The notes beneath the pieces were generated by a model. The model did not search any database, was not told where the DNA came from, and saw only the letters and a list, made by a program, of their open reading frames with translations. Source: Asanoa hainanensis (GTDB lineage Bacteria; Actinomycetota; Actinomycetes; Mycobacteriales; Micromonosporaceae). Taken from it: 64,000 bases of DNA. The stretch lies in the NCBI RefSeq assembly GCF_900188485.1, contig NZ_FZPH01000010.1:62001-126000 (forward strand), read 5' to 3'. Shown here one piece after another: positions 18,767 to 26,434 of this stretch. Position 1 is the stretch's first letter; every line of letters starts with the position of its first letter. Made by a program: the position numbers and the translations under genes.

Positions 18767-19690
18767 TCAGCCCCCGGCCGCCCGGCGGAGCTCCGAGCCG
18801 ACCAGGCGGCAGATCTCGGCGCCGTACGCGGGGCCTTTCTCGATCTCGTAGCGGGCCATCACGCCGACCACCCAGCCGGCGCCGATGGCCATGCAGCTGA
18901 CGTGGTACTCCTGCTCCTCCTCCCGGTCGACCCAACCGTTCTTCGTGGCGATCGTCTTCTGCTGGTCCTCCGGGAACGCCTTGCGGATGCCGAAGTCGCC
19001 CTCGTCGCGGACCGCCCGCAGCTGGTCGAGCAGGTAGTCGGTCCAGGTCGGCCCGGCCGCCCGCCCGTCCGCGATGCACGCACCGAGCCGGGTGATGTCG
19101 GCGGGAGACAGCATGGTGCCGCTCCAGCCGCCGTCCGGGGCGACCAGGCTGTCGTGCAACCCGCACATCGAGATCAGGCGCCGGATCGACTCGTCCCGGC
19201 CGTTCGCGGCGTGCAACTCCTCCGCCGCCTCGTTGTCGCTGTCGCGGATCATCGTCTCGACCAGCTCGGTCTCTTCCGTGCTGGGCCGCACTCCCTGCTC
19301 GGCCGCACGCCGCAGGAAGTCCGCGCCGATCCACGACTTGATCAGCGACGCGGTGGTGCTCAGGGCGGTGCGGTCGGACGGGCCGAACAGCTCGCCGGTA
19401 CGGGTGTCCAGCAGCGCCCACGAGTACCAGCCGCTATGCGAGATCCTGATCTCGGTCGCTTTCACCGGCAGCGGCGCGAGCTTCGACGCGGCGGTTCTGG
19501 GCGCCGACTCGGGCAGCTGTCCGGTGGCGACGGGCTGGGGCATGACCCGGGAGCGCGCCGCCGACCGAGCGGCGAACGGCGACCCGGGCCAGAACCGCGC
19601 TCCCGCGAAACCGAGCACGGCGAGTACGCCGATGACGGCGATGACGGTCATGGCGCGGTTGTCCCGGCGCCGCCTATGGCTAGTGCTCAA
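18767..19690 (-). CDS. Membrane-anchored serine hydrolase, class A beta-lactamase fold (copy 1)
   Basis: A 307-residue protein with an uncleaved-looking N-terminal membrane segment (~14-33) and an extracytoplasmic domain carrying the three motifs of the penicillin-recognising fold: SLIK (Ser115, Lys118), SDN (151-153) and KNG (250-252), the last replacing the usual KTG/KSG. I do not see an omega-loop Glu-x-x-Leu-Asn, so a true beta-lactamase activity is doubtful. It is the third gene of a tandem array; copy 2 is highly similar throughout. Role is unknown; a cell-wall or sensing function is possible. Confidence 0.8.
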   Translation of the reverse strand: MSTSHRRRRDNRAMTVIAVIGVLAVLGFAGARFWPGSPFAARSAARSRVMPQPVATGQLPESAPRTAASKLAPLPVKATEIRISHSGWYSWALLDTRTGELFGPSDRTALSTTASLIKSWIGADFLRRAAEQGVRPSTEETELVETMIRDSDNEAAEELHAANGRDESIRRLISMCGLHDSLVAPDGGWSGTMLSPADITRLGACIADGRAAGPTWTDYLLDQLRAVRDEGDFGIRKAFPEDQQKTIATKNGWVDREEEQEYHVSCMAIGAGWVVGVMARYEIEKGPAYGAEICRLVGSELRRAAGG

Positions 19691-19797
19691 CGTCAGCCCC
19701 GGATGCGCCGGACGAAGGGTGGCAGACCTTCGTTCTGTCCAAGATTCCTTGGTCAGGTTAGCGAGCCGGCGCGGGCCGCACCCGGAACTTGAAAGAT

Positions 19798-20736
19798 CTA
19801 GCCGGCGGCCGCGCGAAGCTGCTCGCCGACCTGCTCACAGATGTTGGCGCCGTACGTGTAGCCCTTGCTGATGTCGTACTTGGTCATCACACCGACGACC
19901 CAGCCGTCGCCGATCGCCATGCAGCTGACGTGGTACTCCTGCTCGCGCTGCCGGTCGACCCAGCCGTTCTTGATGGCGATCTTCTTCTGGTCGGCCGCCG
20001 GGAAGGCCTTGCGGATGCCGAAGTTGCCCGTGCCGCGTACCGCGCGCATCTCGTCGAGCAGGTACTTGGTCCATTTCGGACCGGCGGCCGTGCCGTTCGC
20101 GATGCAGGCGCCGAGGCGGGTGACGTCGGCCGGGGAGAGCAGCGTGCGGCTCCAGCCGCCGTCGGCCGCGACCTTGCTGTCCTTGAGCTTGCACATGGAG
20201 ATGAGCCGCTTGATCGAGGGCGACCCGCCGTTGGCCTCGTAGAGCGACTGCGCGGCGTTGTTGTCGCTGTCCCTGATCATCGTCGAGACCTGGGCCATCC
20301 GCGACGCGCTCGGTTCGGTGCCCTGCTCGGCGGAGCGGCGCAGGAAGTCGGCGCCGATCCACGACTTGATCAGCGAGGCGGTGGTGCTCAGGTCGGTCCG
20401 GTCGGCCGGACCGGACATCTTGCCGGTACGGGTGTCCAGCAGCGCCCACGAGTACCAGCCGGTGTGGTCGATCTTGACGTCCGTGGCCGCGACCGGCAGG
20501 GGCTTGAGCGTGGGCTTGGGGGAGGGCTTGGCCGGTGGGGTGGTCGGCGAGGCGTCGGGGTCACCGGTGGCGCCGGTCAGTCCGGGCGGGGTCTCCCAGC
20601 GGGCCGCGGCGCGGGTGGCCATCGGGGAGCCGGGCCAGAGCCGTATCCCCGCCACCGCGAGAGCGGCGAGGACGACGGCTATTGCGACAACGGTCGTGGC
20701 GCGCCGGCCTCGGCGCCGCTTAGGAGTGGTCGCCAA
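19798..20736 (-). CDS. Membrane-anchored serine hydrolase, class A beta-lactamase fold (copy 2)
   Basis: A 312-residue paralogue of the preceding entry: N-terminal membrane segment (~13-32) after an Arg/Lys-rich start, a Pro/Thr-rich linker (~50-82), then SLIK (Ser121, Lys124), SDN (157-159) and KNG (256-258). The segments GWYSWALLDTRTG, STTASLIKSWIGADFLRR and IKNGWVDR are nearly identical to copy 1, which indicates a recent duplication. It begins three bases after copy 3 ends, so the two are in one operon. No omega-loop Glu motif is evident. Confidence 0.8.
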   Translation of the reverse strand: MATTPKRRRGRRATTVVAIAVVLAALAVAGIRLWPGSPMATRAAARWETPPGLTGATGDPDASPTTPPAKPSPKPTLKPLPVAATDVKIDHTGWYSWALLDTRTGKMSGPADRTDLSTTASLIKSWIGADFLRRSAEQGTEPSASRMAQVSTMIRDSDNNAAQSLYEANGGSPSIKRLISMCKLKDSKVAADGGWSRTLLSPADVTRLGACIANGTAAGPKWTKYLLDEMRAVRGTGNFGIRKAFPAADQKKIAIKNGWVDRQREQEYHVSCMAIGDGWVVGVMTKYDISKGYTYGANICEQVGEQLRAAAG

Positions 20737-20739
20737 CGG

Positions 20740-21708
20740 TCAGCCCTTGCTGCCGCTGGCAGAAGGGATCTTCAGCGCCGCGCCGACCTTCGGGGTCACC
20801 AGCTGGGTAGCGGTGTCCTGACACACCTTCGCACCATATGCCAAACCGTTCGAAATGGGATACCGAGTCTGTACGGCGAGTACCCAGTCCTTGCTGATGG
20901 CCAGGCAGCTGATGTGCCAGTCGTTGTCGTAGACGAGCGGCGTCCAGCCGTTCTTGAAGCTGATCGGGCCCTCTTTGCTGACGATCTCCTTGGGCAGGCC
21001 GTCGATGACGCCCCAGCGACCACCGCCGCTGCTCTTCCCCTGCTGGCTGACCTTGCCTTCGACCTTGGTCATCTCGCTGAGCACCAGCGGGGTGTATTTC
21101 TTGCCCGCCGCCTTGCCGGACTGGATGCACTTGCCGAGCCGCGTCACGTCCTGGGCGGACATCTCGGTGAAGCTCCACCAGCCTTCGTAGCCGTCGACCG
21201 TGCCAAGGTGGGTGTTCTTCAGGCCGCACCAGCTGATCATGCGTTTGGTCTGGGTGGTGCCGCCGCCGAGCTTGTTGAGGGTGCCGGCGGCATCGTCGTC
21301 GCTGTTCCGGATCGCCCGCTGGATCTGCTCTTTATAAGTAGAGGTAAGCGGTTTGCCCGATTCATCCAGTTGACGCAGATAATCAGCGACGATCCAGGTC
21401 TTGATCATCGACTCGGTCGAGCTCGTCTGTGACGCGCTGTTCTTCGAGCCGGAGATCTTGCCCGACTTGAGGTCCATCAGGGCCCACGAGTAGAAACCGT
21501 CGACCTTGACCGAGACCGGCTGGGCGGCGAGCGTCGGCTGGGGTGGTTCGACCACCTTTGGGGGGATCGTCGGAGCCGGGCCGGCAGCCGTCGCGACCGT
21601 GCCGCCGTCACCGCCGTCGCTCATCTTGGCGTAGGCGGCGGGCACCAGCAGCACACCGCCGAGCAGCAGAGCTGCGATGGCGAGCACCATAACCACGCGT
21701 GGACGCAT
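20740..21708 (-). CDS. Secreted serine hydrolase, class A beta-lactamase fold (copy 3, divergent)
   Basis: A 322-residue, more divergent member of the array and the first gene of it. The N-terminus looks like a signal peptide or anchor (~4-27, ending AAYAK), followed by a Pro/Val-rich linker. Motifs are SMIK (Ser100, Lys103), SDD (136-138, where the others have SDN) and KNG (252-254). Shared blocks such as GFYSWALMDLKSGK and MSAQDVTRLGKCI show common ancestry with copies 1 and 2. It probably opens the operon, since a 327-base AT-richer gap lies upstream. Confidence 0.78.
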   Translation of the reverse strand: MRPRVVMVLAIAALLLGGVLLVPAAYAKMSDGGDGGTVATAAGPAPTIPPKVVEPPQPTLAAQPVSVKVDGFYSWALMDLKSGKISGSKNSASQTSSTESMIKTWIVADYLRQLDESGKPLTSTYKEQIQRAIRNSDDDAAGTLNKLGGGTTQTKRMISWCGLKNTHLGTVDGYEGWWSFTEMSAQDVTRLGKCIQSGKAAGKKYTPLVLSEMTKVEGKVSQQGKSSGGGRWGVIDGLPKEIVSKEGPISFKNGWTPLVYDNDWHISCLAISKDWVLAVQTRYPISNGLAYGAKVCQDTATQLVTPKVGAALKIPSASGSKG

Positions 21709-22035
21709 GAAGGGTGATCTCCGGTTGTTTTCTGGCCGGGGGGTGGCTCTCGGTAATTGACCGCAGGGGGTGGCGATCTACCGGGGTGAAGTCTACGACC
21801 GCCCCCACGCCGATAGCACGGGTGGAAATTGCGTTAGCGGCCCGATATAACGCCGTTTGGGGGTCAATCGCCTACAGAGTTAAGGAAATCTTAGACATCC
21901 AAGTGAGCCGAGTCATTGTCCATAGTGGAAGAAAGCATTTGCGCATTGCATAGAGCTGGTCACTCAGGGTGATTTCGCGCCACGGGTTTGTTACAGATGC
22001 TGGCTTGTGTGTCAGGAAGCTGTAACACTGAGGGC
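21709..22035. other. Divergent intergenic region between serine hydrolase array and paa operon
   Basis: No gene is evident in these 327 bases. The stretch is visibly less GC-rich than the surroundings, especially 21820-22020, as expected for promoters of both divergent operons. It holds the TGTTACAG/CTGTAACA inverted repeat near the paaA start. I see no other structured element. Confidence 0.6.
21989..22027. promoter_or_regulatory. Inverted repeat upstream of paaA
   Basis: Perfect 8-bp arms TGTTACAG (21989-21996) and CTGTAACA (22020-22027) with a 23-base spacer end eight bases before the paaA ATG. A repressor here would block transcription or initiation. A TetR-type PaaR is known to control paa genes in several bacteria, but no regulator gene lies next to this operon. 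Confidence 0.4.
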
Positions 22036-23088
22036 ATGTACGGGAATGACTTCGCCGGCCCGGATGCCGGGTCCGACGGTGGTCTCCTCGGGCAGGTCGA
22101 GGCCGCCGAGGCGGCGCTGCGCGCCGCCGCGCACCGTGGTCGGGTCGAGGGCGATCCGGCGGCACTTCAGGACTACTTCGACGCCGTCATCGACGCCGAC
22201 CAGAAGATCGAGCCGCGCGACTGGATGCCCGATGCCTACCGGCGTGGCCTGGTCCGGCAGATCGCCCAGCACGCCCATTCCGAGATCATCGGAATGCAGC
22301 CCGAGGGGAGCTGGATCACCCGCGCGCCCTCGCTCAAGCGCAAGGCGATCCTGCTGGCCAAGGTCCAGGACGAGGCGGGGCACGGCCTCTATCTCTACGC
22401 GGCCGCCGAGACCCTCGGCATCACCCGCGCGGAACTGGTCGACATGCTGCTCGACGGCCGGCAGAAATACAGCTCGATCTTCAACTACCCGACGCTGACC
22501 TGGGCCGACATCGGCGCGATCGGCTGGCTCGTCGACGGCGCCGCCATCGTCAACCAGGTGCCGCTGTGCCGCTGCTCCTACGGCCCGTACGCCCGGGCGA
22601 TGATCAGGATCTGCAAGGAGGAGTCCTTCCACCAGCGGCAGGGCTACGAGATCCTGCACACCCTGTCGCACGGCACGCCGGAGCAGCACGCGATGGCCCA
22701 GGACGCCGTCGACCGCTGGTGGTACCCGTCGCTGGCGATGTTCGGCCCGCCGGACACCGACTCCACCCACTCCGCCCAGTCGATGGCGTGGAAGATCAAG
22801 CGCTTCTCCAACGACGACCTGCGGCAGCGCTTCGTCGACATGTGCGTCCAGCAGGCCGGCGTGCTGGGCCTGCGGATCCCGGACCCGGACCTCCGGTGGA
22901 ACAGCGAGCGGCAGGCACACGACTTCACCGCGCCCGACTTCGACGAGCTGATGCGGGTGATCAAGGGCGACGGCCCCTGCAACGCCGAGCGGATGGCGCA
23001 CCGCCGCCGGGCCCATTCAGACGGTGCCTGGGTACGCGAGGCAGCCGCGGCGTACGCCGCCAAGCAAGAGGAAGTGGTGGCCGTATGA
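22036..23088 (+). CDS. paaA: 1,2-phenylacetyl-CoA epoxidase, catalytic subunit A
   Basis: A 350-residue di-iron oxygenase subunit. PaaABCE epoxidises phenylacetyl-CoA, the committing step of aerobic phenylacetate breakdown in the cytoplasm. The family segments [20 protein letters not shown] and [11 protein letters not shown] are present, with iron ligands in [11 protein letters not shown] and [14 protein letters not shown] chose the ATG giving MYGNDFAG, the usual start of the family; the frame is open 16 codons upstream to a TTG, but that part would span the inverted repeat. The gene overlaps paaB by four bases. Confidence 0.95.
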   Translation: MYGNDFAGPDAGSDGGLLGQVEAAEAALRAAAHRGRVEGDPAALQDYFDAVIDADQKIEPRDWMPDAYRRGLVRQIAQHAHSEIIGMQPEGSWITRAPSLKRKAILLAKVQDEAGHGLYLYAAAETLGITRAELVDMLLDGRQKYSSIFNYPTLTWADIGAIGWLVDGAAIVNQVPLCRCSYGPYARAMIRICKEESFHQRQGYEILHTLSHGTPEQHAMAQDAVDRWWYPSLAMFGPPDTDSTHSAQSMAWKIKRFSNDDLRQRFVDMCVQQAGVLGLRIPDPDLRWNSERQAHDFTAPDFDELMRVIKGDGPCNAERMAHRRRAHSDGAWVREAAAAYAAKQEEVVAV

Positions 23089-23366
23089 CGGGCGAGCCCT
23101 TGTTCGAGGTTTTCGTGCGGCCCCGGCGCGGGTTGTCGCACACCCACGTCGGCAGCCTGCACGCGCCCGACGCGGAGATGGCGCTGCGCAACGCCCGCGA
23201 CGTCTATACCCGGCGGGAGGAGGGCGTCTCCATCTGGGTCGTGCCCGCCACCGCCATCACGGCGTCGAGCCCCGACGAGAAGGACTCCTTCTTCGACCCG
23301 GCCGCCGACAAGGTCTACCGGCACCCCACCTTCTACGACGTACCCGACGGAGCGAAGCACCTGTGA
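23085..23366 (+). CDS. paaB: 1,2-phenylacetyl-CoA epoxidase subunit B
   Basis: A 93-residue structural subunit of the epoxidase complex, needed for activity. It shows the typical [20 protein letters not shown] start and the [13 protein letters not shown] and IWVV segments of PaaB. It overlaps paaA (ATGA) and paaC (GTGA) by four bases each, so synthesis of subunits is coupled. Confidence 0.95.
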   Translation: MTGEPLFEVFVRPRRGLSHTHVGSLHAPDAEMALRNARDVYTRREEGVSIWVVPATAITASSPDEKDSFFDPAADKVYRHPTFYDVPDGAKHL

Positions 23367-24070
23367 CCACGGTCGACTACGTCCTCCGGCTCGGCGACGA
23401 CGCACTCGTCACCGCGCAGCGACTCGGCGCCTGGTACGCCGCCGGGCCGGAGATGGAGGAAGACGTCGCGCTGGCGAACATCGCGCTCGACCAGCTCGGT
23501 GCCGCCCGGCTGCTGCTGACCTACGCCGGCGAGCTGGAGGGCGCGGGCCGCGACGAGGACGCGCTCGCCTACCAGCGTGGGCCGGCGGACTTCCGCAACT
23601 GCCGCTTGGTCGAGCAGCCGGAGCCCGACTTCGGCGTGGTGATCGCCAAGCTGCTGCTGCTCTCGGCGTTCCAACTGCCGTGCTACGAGGCCCTGGCCGG
23701 CGCCGGCGACGAGCGGCTCTCCGCCATCGCTGGCAAAGCGCGCAAGGAGTCGGCCTACCACCTCGACCACGCCACACTGTGGACACTGCGGCTCGGTGAC
23801 GGCACCGACGAGTCACACCAGCGCATGCAGGCGTCCTTCGACACCCTGTGGCCCTTCGTCGACGGTCTGTTCGCCGGCGACGACGGCGGGCCCGTCGACC
23901 CGGCCGAGCTGCGCAAGGCGTGGACGTCCACTGTGGAAGACGTGCTCGGCCGGGCCACGCTGACCGTGCCGGCGCCGGTCGCCGAGCCGACCGGTGAGCG
24001 CACCCACCTGGTCGAGCTGCTGGCCGAGATGCAGCAACTGCACCGGGCCCATCCGGGAGCGCGGTGGTGA
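23363..24070 (+). CDS. paaC: 1,2-phenylacetyl-CoA epoxidase subunit C
   Basis: A 235-residue ferritin-like helical subunit that pairs with PaaA and stabilises it but has an incomplete di-iron site in known members. The segments EEDVALANIALDQLGAAR and ARKESAYHLDHA are typical. It starts at a GTG overlapping paaB and ends overlapping paaD by seven bases. Confidence 0.94.
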   Translation: MTTVDYVLRLGDDALVTAQRLGAWYAAGPEMEEDVALANIALDQLGAARLLLTYAGELEGAGRDEDALAYQRGPADFRNCRLVEQPEPDFGVVIAKLLLLSAFQLPCYEALAGAGDERLSAIAGKARKESAYHLDHATLWTLRLGDGTDESHQRMQASFDTLWPFVDGLFAGDDGGPVDPAELRKAWTSTVEDVLGRATLTVPAPVAEPTGERTHLVELLAEMQQLHRAHPGARW

Positions 24071-24531
24071 CCGCCGCGCGCGAGGCGGTGGCCGGGGTCG
24101 TCGACCCGGAGCTGCGCGTGGTCACCATCGACGAGCTCGGCATCCTGCGTGCGGTCGATACCGACGACCGCGGCCATGTCACGGTCACGATCACGCCGAC
24201 GTACACCGGCTGCCCGGCGATGGACGTGATCCGCGCCGACATCGGTGCCGCCCTGCGCGCCGCCGGGCACGCCGACCACGAGGTCCGCACCGTCTTCGCG
24301 CCCGCCTGGAGCACCGACTGGATCTCGCCCGGTGGGCGGGAAAAGCTGGCCGCCGCCGGTGTCGCCCCGCCCGGCCCCACGCGGCCGGTCGCGCTGTCGC
24401 TGGCCGTCCGCTGCACCAACTGCGGTTCGCCCGACACCGAGCAGCTCAGCCGCTTCGGCTCGACCGCGTGCAAGGCGCTGTGGCGCTGCCGCGCCTGCGG
24501 CGAGCCGTTCGACGCGATGAAGGCCTACTGA
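24064..24531 (+). CDS. paaD: Phenylacetate pathway protein PaaD (iron-sulfur maturation type)
   Basis: A 155-residue protein with an N-terminal DUF59/MIP18 domain (VVDPELRVVTIDELGI, TYTGCPAMD) and a C-terminal zinc-ribbon-like part with CTNC and CRAC pairs. PaaD is required in vivo for epoxidase function and is thought to help assemble iron-sulfur or di-iron centres. Two adjacent GTG codons can serve as start; both overlap the paaC end. Confidence 0.92.
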   Translation: MVTAAREAVAGVVDPELRVVTIDELGILRAVDTDDRGHVTVTITPTYTGCPAMDVIRADIGAALRAAGHADHEVRTVFAPAWSTDWISPGGREKLAAAGVAPPGPTRPVALSLAVRCTNCGSPDTEQLSRFGSTACKALWRCRACGEPFDAMKAY

Positions 24532-24533
24532 CG

Positions 24534-25625
24534 ATGAGCGTGACGATCAGCCGGCCCACGCGCCGGCGTCCGGTCTTCCACCCGCTGCCCGTGGCGGCGA
24601 TCGACCGGTTGACCGACGACGCCGTCGCGATCACCTTCGCGGTGCCCGCCGAGCTGCGCGAGCAGTTCGCCTTCCGGGCCGGGCAGCACCTCACCGTGCG
24701 CAAGGTCGACGACGACGCGCGGCGCTCGTACTCGATCTGCTCGACGCCCGCCGAGCTGGCCGAAACGGGGCTGCTCCGGATCGGCGTCAAGGAGATCCCG
24801 GGCGGCGTCTTCTCCAGCTACGCGGCCGGTGCGCTGCGGCGGGGCGACGCGATCGACGTGATGCCGCCGCTGGGCAAGTTCACCTCGGCGTTCGAGGCCG
24901 GCCGGCAGCGGCACTACGGCGCGATCGCCGCGGGCTCGGGCATCACACCCGTGCTCTCGCTGGTCGCCACCGCGCTCGCGGTCGAGGAGCGCAGCCAGTT
25001 CACGCTGCTCTACGGCAACCGGTTCGCCCGCAGCGTGATGTTCGCCGACGAGCTGGCCGACCTCAAGGACCGCTACGCCGCCCGCCTGCACCTCGTACAC
25101 GTGCTCTCCCAGGAACCCGGCGAGTCCGAGCTGCTGTCCGGCCGGATCGACGCCGACCGCCTCGCCCGCATCCTCGACCGGCTCGTCCCCGCGGACAGCG
25201 TCGACGAGTGGTTCCTGTGCGGGCCGTACGGTCTGGTCACCGACGCGCGCAACGTGCTGGCGGGCCATCGCGCAGTGCACACCGAGCTCTTCCACGTAGA
25301 CGAGGCGCCAGAGCCGCCCCGGCGGCCCAGTACGGTCGACGACGCCGCGCCCGTCGAGGTGTCCGTGCTGCTCGACGGCCGGGTCTCCACCCTGCGGATG
25401 CGCCGCGACGAGCGGGTCTTAGACGCCGCGCTGCGGGTGCGGTCCGAGCTGCCGTTCGCCTGCAAGGGCGGCGTGTGCTCGACCTGCCGCGCGCGGATCG
25501 TCGAGGGCGAGGTCACGATGGCGCGCAACTACGCGCTGGAGCCCGACGAGGTCGAGCGCGGTTACGTGCTCACGTGCCAGTCGAGCCCGGTCACCGACAA
25601 GCTGGTCGTCGACTACGACGCCTGA
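24534..25625 (+). CDS. paaE: 1,2-phenylacetyl-CoA epoxidase reductase subunit E
   Basis: A 363-residue NADPH-dependent reductase that feeds electrons to the PaaA di-iron centre. An FAD-binding domain carries RRSYSICST (about residues 63-71), the NAD(P) domain carries GSGITPVLS, and the C-terminal plant-type [2Fe-2S] domain carries CKGGVCSTC and a fourth Cys in LTCQSS. The ATG follows the paaD stop by two bases. The 3' end overlaps the convergent SWIM gene by 13 bases. No paaK, paaF or other downstream catabolic genes are in the window. Confidence 0.94.
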   Translation: MSVTISRPTRRRPVFHPLPVAAIDRLTDDAVAITFAVPAELREQFAFRAGQHLTVRKVDDDARRSYSICSTPAELAETGLLRIGVKEIPGGVFSSYAAGALRRGDAIDVMPPLGKFTSAFEAGRQRHYGAIAAGSGITPVLSLVATALAVEERSQFTLLYGNRFARSVMFADELADLKDRYAARLHLVHVLSQEPGESELLSGRIDADRLARILDRLVPADSVDEWFLCGPYGLVTDARNVLAGHRAVHTELFHVDEAPEPPRRPSTVDDAAPVEVSVLLDGRVSTLRMRRDERVLDAALRVRSELPFACKGGVCSTCRARIVEGEVTMARNYALEPDEVERGYVLTCQSSPVTDKLVVDYDA

Positions 25626-26434
25626 TCCTCGCCGAGGTCCCGATAGACGGGCCGCAGCAGGTCGACGAGGGGAATGTGCCGCACCCGCACGGCCGGCGGA
25701 TCCAGCACCCGCAGGAGCAGTTCGGGCGGCGCGCTCGCCCCACCCGGCAACTCCTTGAGCTTCGCCAGCGAGACCGCCGGACTGTAGAAGTCGTGCAGCC
25801 CCAGCGGCCGGTCGGGCACGTCCAGCGGGTCGGCCGGAGGTGTCTCGACCGCCGGCCCGCGCAGCGCGCCCAGCAGCTCGTCGCGCGCCCGGCCCCGCCA
25901 GGCCAGCACCAGGAACGGGTCGTCGTCGAACGCCTCCGCGAGCAGGTAGAGCACCGCGGACAGGTGCTTGCAGGGAAAACCCCAGTCCGGGCAGCTGCAC
26001 TTCATGTCGAGCTCCGCCGGGAACAGCGGCAGTCGCAGGTCGTCGAAGACGGCGACGATCTGGGTCGGCATCTCGCCGGCGAGCAGCTTGGCCCGGAACA
26101 CCGCCTGGTGCGCCAGCGCCTCCTCGACGCGGGTCCAGGCCTCCGCGTCGAACACCGGGATCGTGACTTCCACCTGGTACGGCTCGGCGCGTGAGCCCTG
26201 CACCCGGGCGCTCAGCCGGCCCGGCTCGAGGTCGAGGTTGAGCACCTGGCCCTGGCGGGCGTACCTGCGGCCCCGGTCGAGCCGGCCCTTGTCACAGATG
26301 CCCTCGAGGATGTCGATGAACCTCCGGGACCACCACTCCTCGCCGATCGAGCCGCGCCGCGAGCGGGCCTTGATGCCGCCCTCGACCTTGATCGTCTTGC
26401 CGCCCTCGAACCAGCCGTCGGGACCGACCGGCAT
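25613..26434 (-). CDS. SWIM zinc-finger protein, partner of SNF2 helicase
   Basis: A 273-residue protein with a SWIM motif CSCPDWGFPCKH (C-x-C-x(n)-C-x-H) near residue 150, a zinc-binding fold associated with DNA- or protein-binding partners of SNF2 ATPases. The N-terminus has the frequent GGIKARSRRGSIGEEWWSRRF start. I set the start at the ATG that overlaps the stop of the SNF2 gene (ATGA); the same frame remains open much further upstream, but that would be antisense-like translation inside the SNF2 gene. The pairing of SWIM and SNF2 genes is a common actinobacterial arrangement of unknown function. Confidence 0.88.
   Translation of the reverse strand: MPVGPDGWFEGGKTIKVEGGIKARSRRGSIGEEWWSRRFIDILEGICDKGRLDRGRRYARQGQVLNLDLEPGRLSARVQGSRAEPYQVEVTIPVFDAEAWTRVEEALAHQAVFRAKLLAGEMPTQIVAVFDDLRLPLFPAELDMKCSCPDWGFPCKHLSAVLYLLAEAFDDDPFLVLAWRGRARDELLGALRGPAVETPPADPLDVPDRPLGLHDFYSPAVSLAKLKELPGGASAPPELLLRVLDPPAVRVRHIPLVDLLRPVYRDLGEDQAS

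Noticed and set aside
18767-21708. Beta-lactam resistance genes
   Set aside because: The fold motifs are present but KTG is KNG and no omega-loop Glu is seen, so resistance cannot be claimed.
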